From an uncultured Lachnospira sp. (GTDB taxonomy: Bacteria > Bacillota > Clostridia > Lachnospirales > Lachnospiraceae): a DNA stretch of 6,823 nucleotides. Location of the stretch: contig CAKRKK010000130.1 of assembly GCA_934358235.1 (NCBI GenBank), positions 1 through 6,823 of the forward strand, read 5' to 3'. The first letter of the stretch is position 1. Each line of letters starts with the position of its first letter. The position numbers were made by a program, and so were the translations under genes. This document shows positions 1 through 5,909 of this stretch, piece by piece. A model generated the notes under the pieces. That model saw only the letters and a program-made list of their open reading frames with translations, searched no databases and was not told the origin of the DNA.

Positions 1-425
1 GCAAAGTACTCATACCATGTCTTTCCTGTCTGTTTATTTGTCTGGCTCTTATCATTTTCTGAACTTTTATATCCCATATATGAGAAATAATCTGCCATAG
101 TCATATTTTCATAAAAAGGCTGTGACATCAAAGCATTCTTAGATACATTATAATACATATCAAACTCTATCTGGCTTATATTATCACCAGCAACACTTAT
201 AAACTTATTATGTATTTTATTGTATCTTATTCCCGATATAACTGCGGCCGCTATTATAATTCCCGCAATAACACCAGAAAAAACTGCCCTGAATATTACT
301 TTTTCTCTCTGTAATCTTCTTTCTTCTGCCTTCCTTTTAGCCATCTTCTTATCATACTTTGTGATGATTCTATCATTATCTGTTTTGTTGTCCTTATATG
401 CACCTTTAGCATTATTGACTGCCAT
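1..425 (-). CDS. Membrane-anchored extracytoplasmic protein, possible peptidyl-prolyl isomerase/foldase (3' end off the window)
   Basis: The first 141 codons of a gene that runs off the left edge. The N-terminal 41 residues are highly charged and basic (KYDKKMAKRKAEERRLQREK), followed by one membrane segment (about 45-66, AVFSGVIAGIIIAAAVISGI). Positive charges before the helix predict an N-in, C-out anchor. The outside part visible here (ISVAGDNISQIEFDMYYNVS, TMADYFSYMGY, then TWYEYF at the edge) resembles the SurA-N/PrsA-like chaperone segment that precedes the parvulin domain in clostridial membrane-anchored isomerases. The parvulin domain itself, if present, lies outside the window, so this is an inference. 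The start is ATG at 423-425. GGAGG (437-441), inside the end of nadE, is 11 bases upstream, so translation is probably coupled to nadE. There is no separate promoter or terminator in the 6-base gap. It could instead be another anchored secreted protein. Confidence 0.75.
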   Translation of the reverse strand, partial: MAVNNAKGAYKDNKTDNDRIITKYDKKMAKRKAEERRLQREKVIFRAVFSGVIAGIIIAAAVISGIRYNKIHNKFISVAGDNISQIEFDMYYNVSKNALMSQPFYENMTMADYFSYMGYKSSENDKSQTNKQTGKTWYEYF

Positions 426-431
426 ATTATA

Positions 432-2384
432 TTAATCCTCCACTATACTTTCTTTCAGTTTATCAAGCTTTCTTATCCAGGCTGCGCTGCTTGCGTCGCT
501 CGGCATTCTAAGATCTCCCCTTGGTGATACAGCTACAGAGCCTACCTTTGGGCCATCCGGAAGACAGGATCTTTTAAACTGCTGTGAAAAGAATCTCCAT
601 ACAAATGTACGAAGCCACTTGTATATAGTCTTATCATCATATTCTCCCGCAAATGCCAGCTTTGCAATTCTAAAAAGCTTTTCAGGTCCTACCCCGAATC
701 TTAATATATGATACATAAAAAAGTCATGAAGCTCATATGGTCCAACCAGATCTTCTGTTTTCTGCTGAATTGTACCATCCTCATTCGGCGGAAGAAGCTC
801 CGGACTTACTGGTGTATCAAGTACATCATATAACACCTCAGACAATTCCTTATTTCCACAGGTATCTGCATAATAGCTTACCAGATGTCTGACAAGTGTC
901 TTAGGAACAGAGGCATTCACACCATACATTGACATATGATCCCCATTATAGGTAGCCCATCCCAAAGCAAGCTCTGACATATCACCTGTACCTATAACCA
1001 TGCCGTTAGTCTGATTAGCAATATCCATAAGAATCTGCGTTCTTTCCCTTGCCTGCCCATTCTCATAGGTAATATCGTGTACAGCTTCATCATGTCCGAT
1101 ATCTTCAAAATGCTGTTTAACAGACTTTCTTATATTGATTTCTCTTAAGGAAGCTCCAAGCTTTTCACTCATCTTTACAGCATTACTGTAAGTTCTGTCT
1201 GTTGTTCCAAAGCAAGGCATCGTAATACAGTTTATACCCTTTCTGTCAAGTCCAAGCAGATCAAATGCCCTGACTATAACTAGCAATGCTAATGTTGAAT
1301 CAAGACCTCCTGATATACCTATAACAGCACTCTTGCACCCTGTATGTTCAAGTCTTTTCTTAAGGCCATATGTCTGTATATCCAGTATTTCTTCACATCT
1401 TGCAGCTCTTTCATACTTATCATCCGGCACAAAAGGAGCTTTATCAAAGAATCTTCTAAGCTTAAGCTCTCTGGTCATAAGCTCTGGACAACGCACATAT
1501 GTATAGCCTTCCTTTGCATTCGCATCTTCATCTACAACAAACGTAGACATTCTTCTTCTTTCTGAACATATTCTATCCATATCTATGTCTGCATAAATAG
1601 ATTCATTAGCAAACTTTCTTGCTTCTGCAAGAACAGAACCATTCTCACTAATTATATTATGGGCTCCAAAAACGATGTCCTGTGTTGATTCTCCATCTCC
1701 TGAGCTTGCATACACATATCCGCAGACAAGCCTTGCAGACTGTCCTTTTACAAGCTCCCTTCTGTATGCTGCCTTACCTATTGTTTCGTTACTGGCTGAG
1801 GCATTAACTATAAGTGTTGCTCCATTAAGTGCATGTCTTATACTTGGTGGCTGAGGTGTCCACAAATCCTCACATATCTCAACAGCCACCTTTAGCTTGC
1901 TGTAGTTATCAAAGCTGTATATTATGCTTCCGCCAAAAGCAACCCTGTCGCCATCTATATCAACAACCACATTGCAGCTAAACCCTTCAAAGAACTGTCT
2001 TCTTTCATAGAATTCACCATAGTTAGGTATATATTGCTTAGGAACAAGGCCTAGAATATGCCCATTCATAACTACCGCAACTACATTATAAAGCTTGCCC
2101 TGATACATATACGGAAGCCCTGTCATAACAAGCATTCCTTTATAATCACAGGTATAATCCCTTATATCACGTAATGCTTCCATAGCCTCATAAAGAAGCG
2201 TATCCTGTAAAAACAAATCATTGCAGGTATAACCTGTTATGCACAGCTCAGGAAATACTGCTACTGCCGTATCGTTTAAATAAGCATCTTTAATCAGCTT
2301 TTTAATCTGCTCAGCATTATATACACAATCTCCAACTTTTATCTTTGGTGTTAACGCTGCAACTCTGATATATCCGTCTTTCAC
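432..2384 (-). CDS. nadE: Glutamine-dependent NAD+ synthetase
   Basis: About 650 residues, numbered from the GTG at 2384. It catalyses the last step of NAD+ synthesis: ATP-dependent amidation of nicotinic acid adenine dinucleotide, using ammonia released from glutamine. The N-terminal nitrilase-type glutaminase domain (about 1-280) shows the catalytic Glu-Lys-Cys triad: E46 in AVFPELCITGY, K116 in GLVPKQYIPNYGEFYERRQF, and C171 in VAVEICEDLW. The C-terminal synthetase domain (about 325-630) has the ATP-pyrophosphatase loop GISGGLDSTLALL (356-368) and TGDMSELALGWATYNGD. Length matches the two-domain bacterial family (about 640-680). An ATG at 2429 would add 15 residues, but it lacks a ribosome site and sits inside the promoter. 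Starting at GTG also gives VKDGYIRVAA, aligned with the usual family N-terminus. The gene has its own promoter. Its last codons (GTG GAG GAT TAA) contain the GGAGG that serves the next gene, 6 bases downstream. All visible catalytic residues are intact. Confidence 0.97.
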   Translation of the reverse strand: MKDGYIRVAALTPKIKVGDCVYNAEQIKKLIKDAYLNDTAVAVFPELCITGYTCNDLFLQDTLLYEAMEALRDIRDYTCDYKGMLVMTGLPYMYQGKLYNVVAVVMNGHILGLVPKQYIPNYGEFYERRQFFEGFSCNVVVDIDGDRVAFGGSIIYSFDNYSKLKVAVEICEDLWTPQPPSIRHALNGATLIVNASASNETIGKAAYRRELVKGQSARLVCGYVYASSGDGESTQDIVFGAHNIISENGSVLAEARKFANESIYADIDMDRICSERRRMSTFVVDEDANAKEGYTYVRCPELMTRELKLRRFFDKAPFVPDDKYERAARCEEILDIQTYGLKKRLEHTGCKSAVIGISGGLDSTLALLVIVRAFDLLGLDRKGINCITMPCFGTTDRTYSNAVKMSEKLGASLREINIRKSVKQHFEDIGHDEAVHDITYENGQARERTQILMDIANQTNGMVIGTGDMSELALGWATYNGDHMSMYGVNASVPKTLVRHLVSYYADTCGNKELSEVLYDVLDTPVSPELLPPNEDGTIQQKTEDLVGPYELHDFFMYHILRFGVGPEKLFRIAKLAFAGEYDDKTIYKWLRTFVWRFFSQQFKRSCLPDGPKVGSVAVSPRGDLRMPSDASSAAWIRKLDKLKESIVED

Positions 2385-2391
2385 TACAATT

Positions 2392-2399
2392 CTCCCTTT
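2392..2399 (-). promoter_or_regulatory. Ribosome binding site deciding the GTG start of nadE
   Basis: AAAGGGAG lies 7 bases upstream of a GTG (2382-2384). The alternative ATG at 2427-2429 is preceded by TGTAAATATCTGAT, which has no ribosome site. Confidence 0.65.
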
Positions 2400-2415
2400 G
2401 AAAGTATTTTCTATA

Positions 2416-2444
2416 AGTATATCAAACATATCAGATATTTACAA
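2416..2444 (-). promoter_or_regulatory. Sigma-A-type promoter of nadE
   Basis: On the minus strand, TTGTAA (2439-2444) and TATACT (2416-2421) are separated by exactly 17 bases, and the pair lies just downstream of the lipoprotein terminator. Predicted initiation is near 2409-2411, which gives a leader of about 25 bases to the GTG start. The in-frame ATG at 2427-2429 falls inside the spacer and so would not be on this transcript. Next to the -35 box is the dyad ATATC-T-GATAT (2428-2438), which might be an operator. Confidence 0.65.
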
Positions 2445-2462
2445 TAGACGAGCCTTGCTGCC

Positions 2463-2499
2463 AACAAAAAAAGCTATCTGGTAAAAACCAGACAGCTTT
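2463..2499 (-). terminator. Intrinsic terminator of the lipoprotein gene
   Basis: On the minus strand, AAAGCTGTCTGG and CCAGATAGCTTT form a 12-base-pair stem with one G-U pair around a 6-base loop (TTTTTA), followed directly by a run of T (the 2466-2472 stretch read as T). It begins 24 bases after the lipoprotein stop codon and ends before the nadE promoter, so it separates the two transcription units. In the opposite direction the G-U pair becomes an A-C mismatch and the T-run is poorer. Confidence 0.9.
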
Positions 2500-2523
2500 A
2501 ATCTTTTTAACACTTGTATTGTA

Positions 2524-2832
2524 CTATTTAGAAATAGCTGAGGAAGCTTCAGTTGCAATTTCCTTCATGCCATCCTTAGCTGTTTCCATCATATCTTTAG
2601 CCCCTGTTGCTGCATCCGTTGCCAGCTCCTTCATGCCTGTCGCAGCATCCGTCATAATTTCCTTAGCTCCCGTTGCTGCATCTGTCATAAGCTTCTCTAC
2701 CGTACTGTTACTATTGCCTCCCGAACCAGCATTACTCCCACTTTCAGAATCAGCCTTAGAGCCGCAGCCCACAAGTACTGATATTATTGTGATAAGCATT
2801 GCACCAACAACAATCCACTTAAACTTATGCAT
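2524..2832 (-). CDS. Small hendecad-repeat lipoprotein of unknown function
   Basis: A 102-residue predicted lipoprotein. The N-terminus has K3 and K5, a hydrophobic stretch (about 7-20) and a lipobox LVGC, giving a mature N-terminal lipidated C23 anchored on the outer face of the membrane. A Ser/Gly/Asn-rich linker (about 24-44, GSNAGSGGNSNS) follows. Residues 49-92 are then four contiguous 11-residue units: MTDAATGAKEI, MTDAATGMKEL, ATDAATGAKDM and METAKDGMKEI, with a degenerate fifth (ATEASSAISK) ending the protein. The units alternate GAK and GMK types, which makes a 22-residue higher-order repeat. The composition predicts a long amphipathic helix, in general style like apolipoprotein or LEA repeats. 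The start is well supported: AAAGGAGG (2840-2847) lies 7 bases before the ATG. The gene is monocistronic by appearance, with a gap and palindrome upstream and a strong terminator 25 bases downstream. I recognise no named family; the function is unknown. Confidence 0.85.
   Translation of the reverse strand: MHKFKWIVVGAMLITIISVLVGCGSKADSESGSNAGSGGNSNSTVEKLMTDAATGAKEIMTDAATGMKELATDAATGAKDMMETAKDGMKEIATEASSAISK
2557..2688 (-). repeat. Four in-frame 33-base tandem repeats within the lipoprotein gene
   Basis: Four contiguous 33-base units encode the 11-residue repeats with no spacers. Units 1 and 3 share the run GATGCAGCAAC, and units 2 and 4 share GGCATGAAGGA. Many differences fall at third codon positions (ACA/ACG, GCA/GCT/GCG, GGA/GGC/GGG). 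That suggests old duplications kept at protein level rather than a fresh slippage tract. Confidence 0.8.
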
Positions 2833-2896
2833 ACAATATCCTCCTTTAATTCTACGTCAGTCAATAAAATATAACTTTTTACTTTCCTGCCGTCTT

Positions 2897-2914
2897 CTGC
2901 CTGATATCAGACAG
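2897..2914. repeat. 18-base palindrome upstream of the lipoprotein gene
   Basis: On the minus strand this reads CTGTCTGATATCAGGCAG, a dyad with a perfect CTGATATCAG core extended by further pairs that include one G-U match. It lies in the 174-base gap (2833-3007) between ribU and the lipoprotein gene. A poor promoter (TTGATA, 16 bases, TATCAG) would overlap it. A second possible -10, TATATT at 2868-2873, lies closer to the gene. Neither promoter is convincing. The dyad could be an operator or an RNA hairpin; no U-run follows, so it is not a standard terminator. Confidence 0.35.
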
Positions 2915-3007
2915 TTTATCTGTATCAAAAGATATTATTAGCATTAATTTCAAATATATACATTATCGTATCTGTGTGCATACGCCTTCATAACACAATA
3001 TCGGATA

Positions 3008-3736
3008 CTACGCTTTTAACTGATGACTAAGATACTTATAAAGCACAACAGTTATAGTTCCATCTATGCACGCTTTTATTATATTAAATGGAGCAACTGC
3101 CAGTGCAACAAACGAAAATACATCCTTAATAGATGCATTTACCTTAGTTCCCATTGAAATAAGCACATCCATAGGAATTCCATACAGCTCCGAATACTTA
3201 GGAAGCAGATATACTGCATTAAGAAGCATTCCTGCCACAACAAGAACTATTCCGCCTGCTATAAGTGATATTATCGCCATTTTTCTTGTTTTCTTAGTGT
3301 GATATATAATGGCTGCTGGTACAACATACATACAGCCCAATATGAAATTCGCGAAATCACCTACAAATGCAGTTGTTGTTCCTTTCATGCAGAAATGTAA
3401 TATAACCTTAACAGCTTCTATTATAACACCTGCACATGGTCCTAACATAAAAGAACCTATAAGAACTGGTATCTCGCTAAAATCAATTTTATAAAAACCT
3501 GGAGCTATAAAAGGTATAGGAAAGTCAAAATACATAAGTATTACTGCTATTGCCGCAAGCATAGCCGTAATAACTGTTTTATTAACTTTAGTTTTTTCAG
3601 ATGTAAACTTCACACCTGTTTTTTTCTCTATAATTACTTCACTACCTCTGGCAATAGCAAAAACCACCACCATAAGCAATATTGATATTCCCACGAATTC
3701 AATATTTTTCTGAACAGTTTCTAATAATCCCTGCAT
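3008..3736 (-). CDS. ribU: Riboflavin ECF transporter S component, RibU-like, with an extra N-terminal helix
   Basis: A 242-residue integral membrane protein that is the likely substrate-binding (S) subunit of an energy-coupling-factor importer for riboflavin. It would work with a shared EcfA/EcfA'/EcfT module encoded elsewhere. RibU hallmarks are visible: FPIPFIAPGFYKIDFSEIP (72-90), GPCAGVIIEAVKVILH (99-114), VGDFANFILG (125-134) and the C-terminal APFNIIKACIDG (215-226). The core from about residue 54 to 240 has the six hydrophobic segments of the family. Typical RibU proteins are about 190-210 residues. This one carries about 50 more at the N-terminus, with an additional membrane segment (14-30) and a basic linker (31-53). 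The ATG at 3736 has GGAG 5 bases upstream. No ECF ATPase or T-subunit gene is nearby, as expected for the group II ECF arrangement. The stop is TAG at 3008-3010. Riboflavin specificity is inferred from motifs; another flavin or an unrelated vitamin is less likely. Confidence 0.85.
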   Translation of the reverse strand: MQGLLETVQKNIEFVGISILLMVVVFAIARGSEVIIEKKTGVKFTSEKTKVNKTVITAMLAAIAVILMYFDFPIPFIAPGFYKIDFSEIPVLIGSFMLGPCAGVIIEAVKVILHFCMKGTTTAFVGDFANFILGCMYVVPAAIIYHTKKTRKMAIISLIAGGIVLVVAGMLLNAVYLLPKYSELYGIPMDVLISMGTKVNASIKDVFSFVALAVAPFNIIKACIDGTITVVLYKYLSHQLKA

Positions 3737-3771
3737 TTGTTCTCCATTCCCGTTGCTTTAATCTGACTCTG

Positions 3772-3801
3772 ATTATAGCTGATAAACACCTGCTATATCA
3801 G
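3772..3801 (-). promoter_or_regulatory. Candidate sigma-A promoter for ribU
   Basis: On the minus strand, a perfect TATAAT -10 box (3772-3777) lies 18 bases from CTGATA (3796-3801), which matches 4 of 6 bases of the -35 consensus. Transcription would start near 3765 and give a leader of about 29 bases before the ribU ATG. No intrinsic terminator with a U-tract separates this from the upstream phosphotransferase gene, so some read-through is also possible. Confidence 0.5.
3779..3801. repeat. Inverted repeat CTGATA-N11-TATCAG across the ribU promoter spacer
   Basis: Two perfect 6-base arms separated by 11 bases. The left arm on the minus strand coincides with the proposed -35 box and the right arm ends one base before the -10 box. 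No U-run follows, so it does not look like a terminator. It could be an operator, but the arms are short and the region is A+T-rich, so chance is a real alternative. Confidence 0.3.
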
Positions 3802-3826
3802 GCATTGTATTTATTAACCATCAGAA

Positions 3827-5476
3827 TCACTTTTTGTCATATTCTCTGCCAGTTGGCATTAGCTGATCTGTATCCGCTGCTTTTCCTGTTGTAGTATACT
3901 CCACCATATGCTCATCATTTTCAAAGTAATAGAACAGGAATCTTCTCTGTCTTAAATCACCTGATTTATAATCAAATATCTGGTCGCTGCTGCTTCCATT
4001 TAACAGCCTTTCATACGCTGTATTTAAATCCTCATATGATATTGGCGCATCAGATTCACGGTATTCGTGCTTTTCGTTAATTCCTTTTACGAATAATATA
4101 GGATTCTGTCGGCCATAGGTTTCATCATAATTATATCCATGATCAGACATAACTATTATCACAGAATTGTCATACACACCGCTATTCTTTAACTGGTCAA
4201 AATATGTAGCTGTAAGCTTTACACAAGCCTCAAGATTATCAAAATATGTTCCATCATCAATATAATTCATATTCTTATCATATTTGAATGGAACATGAGC
4301 TCCTTCAACATGTATAAACTTAAAGCAGTTCTTGTCCGTTTTATTTATCTTACCATCCATTATCTTATCATAAAACTTCATATTGCTGGCAGTAAAGGCT
4401 TCTCCCATATCAGCAGCGCCATACTTGCCTCTTATCTGCTTGAAATGTGTCATATCAATAACAGCAGACTGTTTAAAGCCATATGGAAGATATCTGAATG
4501 CCACAAGCTTAGATTCAAGCTCAATAAACCTTCTATACGAGTTGATTCCTTTATTCTTATCTATAATGTTATCAAATCTTGATGCATATGATGTATCCAT
4601 TTCCAATTCATCCTCATATACATCCATCTTATACTTTTTATTCTCAAGCATACTAAAAAGCTTGGAATTAGTCATTGCTTTAGTGTAATATGTGCTGAAC
4701 TTTTCATCGTTTTCATACCAGTCACCTGTTAATATATATGGAATAGAATGCTTGGTGAACGGATATGCTGATAATGTATTCGTATAATTGGTAAAATCTG
4801 TAAATACATCCTTATACGCATGGTTGCTATTAAGTAACTGGGTAAACATCCCCGAATCAACCGCATCCAATAATAATATGATAAAATTACTATTGTCTGA
4901 CATCTCAAGCATATTACGGTCTGTCAGAACACATTCACTTCCGACCTTATGCTCCCAGCCTTCATTACCGATTGATACGCTTGCCAATGTTACATCAAAC
5001 ATAAGAAACATACATACACCGGCTATTGTAACAAGCGAACAGAACTTCTTAAAGCCCAATACCTTAAGAAAAACTACAACACCTGCCATTATAATTATCC
5101 ACATTACCACGCCTGCTATAATATTCCCCATATACTTACTCCAATCTATTTTATTACCATCTAATGCTGGTAACGATGCTACCATATAATTTCCCTGTAT
5201 ATATGTGCATATAAATACGATGAATTCTATTATTAATCCAACCTGATATACTCTTCTGTTTATAAGAAATAACACAAGCATAACCAGTACTGATATAACT
5301 GCTGCCGCCGCAAAGCAGATTAATGCTACCGGCAGAAGCAGATATACGTCAAACCAGAATTCATCAATATTCGTAAAATACATTTCTAATGGAGCAAATA
5401 CACATAACATAAAAGAAAAAACAATTGACAATACAATTCCTGGAACAAACTCCTTCCAATTCTTTTTTTGCTTCAA
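3827..5476 (-). CDS. Membrane-anchored alkaline-phosphatase-superfamily transferase (LTA synthase / phosphoethanolamine transferase-like, 'sulfatase' fold)
   Basis: A protein of about 549 residues, numbered here from the TTG at 5476. The N-terminal 165 or so residues contain about five hydrophobic membrane segments (near 11-31, 44-71, 80-100, 119-140 and 145-166). They are followed by a soluble domain expected outside the membrane. That domain has alkaline-phosphatase-superfamily motifs in order: NFIILLLDAVDS with D204 as a likely metal ligand; SAYPFTKHSIPYILTGD, where T241 aligns with the nucleophilic threonine of EptA/MCR-type enzymes; GAHVPF with H394; and VIIVMSDHGYN with D445 and H446. 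It lacks the C/S-x-P-x-R signature of formylglycine sulfatases, so transfer of a phospho-headgroup to an envelope polymer or glycan is more likely than sulfate hydrolysis; the substrate is inferred, not shown. Start choice: an ATG at 5491 is in frame, but nothing like a ribosome site precedes it, whereas AAGGAG (5483-5488) lies 6 bases before the TTG. Initiation at the ATG coupled to the PAS gene stop remains possible. The stop is TGA at 3827-3829. Confidence 0.82.
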   Translation of the reverse strand: MKQKKNWKEFVPGIVLSIVFSFMLCVFAPLEMYFTNIDEFWFDVYLLLPVALICFAAAAVISVLVMLVLFLINRRVYQVGLIIEFIVFICTYIQGNYMVASLPALDGNKIDWSKYMGNIIAGVVMWIIIMAGVVVFLKVLGFKKFCSLVTIAGVCMFLMFDVTLASVSIGNEGWEHKVGSECVLTDRNMLEMSDNSNFIILLLDAVDSGMFTQLLNSNHAYKDVFTDFTNYTNTLSAYPFTKHSIPYILTGDWYENDEKFSTYYTKAMTNSKLFSMLENKKYKMDVYEDELEMDTSYASRFDNIIDKNKGINSYRRFIELESKLVAFRYLPYGFKQSAVIDMTHFKQIRGKYGAADMGEAFTASNMKFYDKIMDGKINKTDKNCFKFIHVEGAHVPFKYDKNMNYIDDGTYFDNLEACVKLTATYFDQLKNSGVYDNSVIIVMSDHGYNYDETYGRQNPILFVKGINEKHEYRESDAPISYEDLNTAYERLLNGSSSDQIFDYKSGDLRQRRFLFYYFENDEHMVEYTTTGKAADTDQLMPTGREYDKK

Positions 5477-5482
5477 CGTTCT

Positions 5483-5488
5483 CTCCTT
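5483..5488 (-). promoter_or_regulatory. Ribosome binding site deciding a TTG start for the phosphotransferase
   Basis: AAGGAG sits 6 bases upstream of a TTG (5474-5476). It lies inside the longer ATG-initiated frame, covering that frame's codons 2 and 3. The ATG at 5489-5491 has only the end of the PAS gene upstream (GATCTTAAGTAATAT), with no purine-rich site. This favours the TTG start, seen directly in the sequence. Confidence 0.6.
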
Positions 5489-5494
5489 CATATA

Positions 5495-5848
5495 TTACTT
5501 AAGATCTGAAATATTACCTACGCTCACTCTTAACACTCTGTGTCCCTCAAGTAACTTATTTTCAATTCTTATGAATACTACAACTCTTATTTTTTCGTCT
5601 GTTTTAGTTTTGAAGAAATGCTCGTAGCAGGCATATCTCTGGTCGATAAAAGTTTCCCTAAGCTCTGCTATAATACTTTCATAATCAACATCTGGAACAA
5701 TATCCTTGAACACAAGTCCATTTTTCATATCTTCCTCTGTATAACCAAGCAATTTAACAAAACCTTCATCTATTTCGATTATCTTACCACTTCTCATTTC
5801 CATAGCAAAACGTGTAAAAGGTAATTTCTTCATTAAATTATCTGCCAT
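5495..5848 (-). CDS. Stand-alone single PAS-domain protein
   Basis: A 117-residue soluble protein that is essentially one PAS sensor domain and nothing else. The pattern GKIIEIDEGFVKLLGYTEED (residues 21-40) is the classic PAS beta1-beta2 and helix signature. It is followed by a helix ending in KDIVPD, a segment around residues 60-80, and closing strands (RVVVFIRIE, HRVLRVSVGNISDLK) that match a PAS C-terminus. There is no GGDEF, EAL, kinase or helix-turn-helix output domain and no signal peptide or membrane segment. The ATG at 5848 is the first start after an in-frame TAA at 5852-5854. Its ribosome site is modest: AAAGGA lies 11 bases upstream, with a weaker GGA nearer. It follows valS by 61 bases and its TAA is only 3 bases before the ATG beginning the next open frame, so co-transcription with the membrane phosphotransferase is likely. 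Ligand and partner are unknown. C74 and H77 are visible, but I cannot assign a cofactor. The domain call is good; the function is open. Confidence 0.8.
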   Translation of the reverse strand: MADNLMKKLPFTRFAMEMRSGKIIEIDEGFVKLLGYTEEDMKNGLVFKDIVPDVDYESIIAELRETFIDQRYACYEHFFKTKTDEKIRVVVFIRIENKLLEGHRVLRVSVGNISDLK

Positions 5849-5909
5849 AGCTTATCCGTTCCTTTCCATAATTGAGAGCATCCTCTCTTAGTTCTATTAT
5901 TGTGCATTA

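Noticed and set aside
2557..2688. Regular 33-base repeats as a possible CRISPR array
   Set aside because: Units are contiguous without spacers, stay in frame with the lipoprotein and diverge at codon third positions.
2519..2941. Plus-strand open frame of 140 codons with repeated SLAPVAAS-like segments
   Set aside because: It is the antisense of the lipoprotein repeats. The minus frame has a lipobox, an AAAGGAGG site and a matching terminator, and the plus frame has none of these.
2967..3003. Imperfect stem after ribU (TGTGT/ACACA with bulged outer pairs) as a terminator
   Set aside because: The stem is interrupted by two bulges, the loop is 15 bases, and no T-run follows on the minus strand.
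4295..5189. Several plus-strand frames of 95-133 codons opposite the phosphotransferase
   Set aside because: They lie wholly antisense to a gene with clear catalytic motifs and have no recognisable domains of their own.
5852..5869. Five-codon frame (MERNG) just before the PAS gene as a leader peptide
   Set aside because: Too short, no codon bias or attenuator structure, and it overlaps the PAS gene's own ribosome site; most likely chance.
5874..5887. GAGAG-GATG-CTCTC hairpin between valS and the PAS gene as a terminator
   Set aside because: Only five base pairs and followed by AATTATGG rather than a T-run; read-through is more likely.
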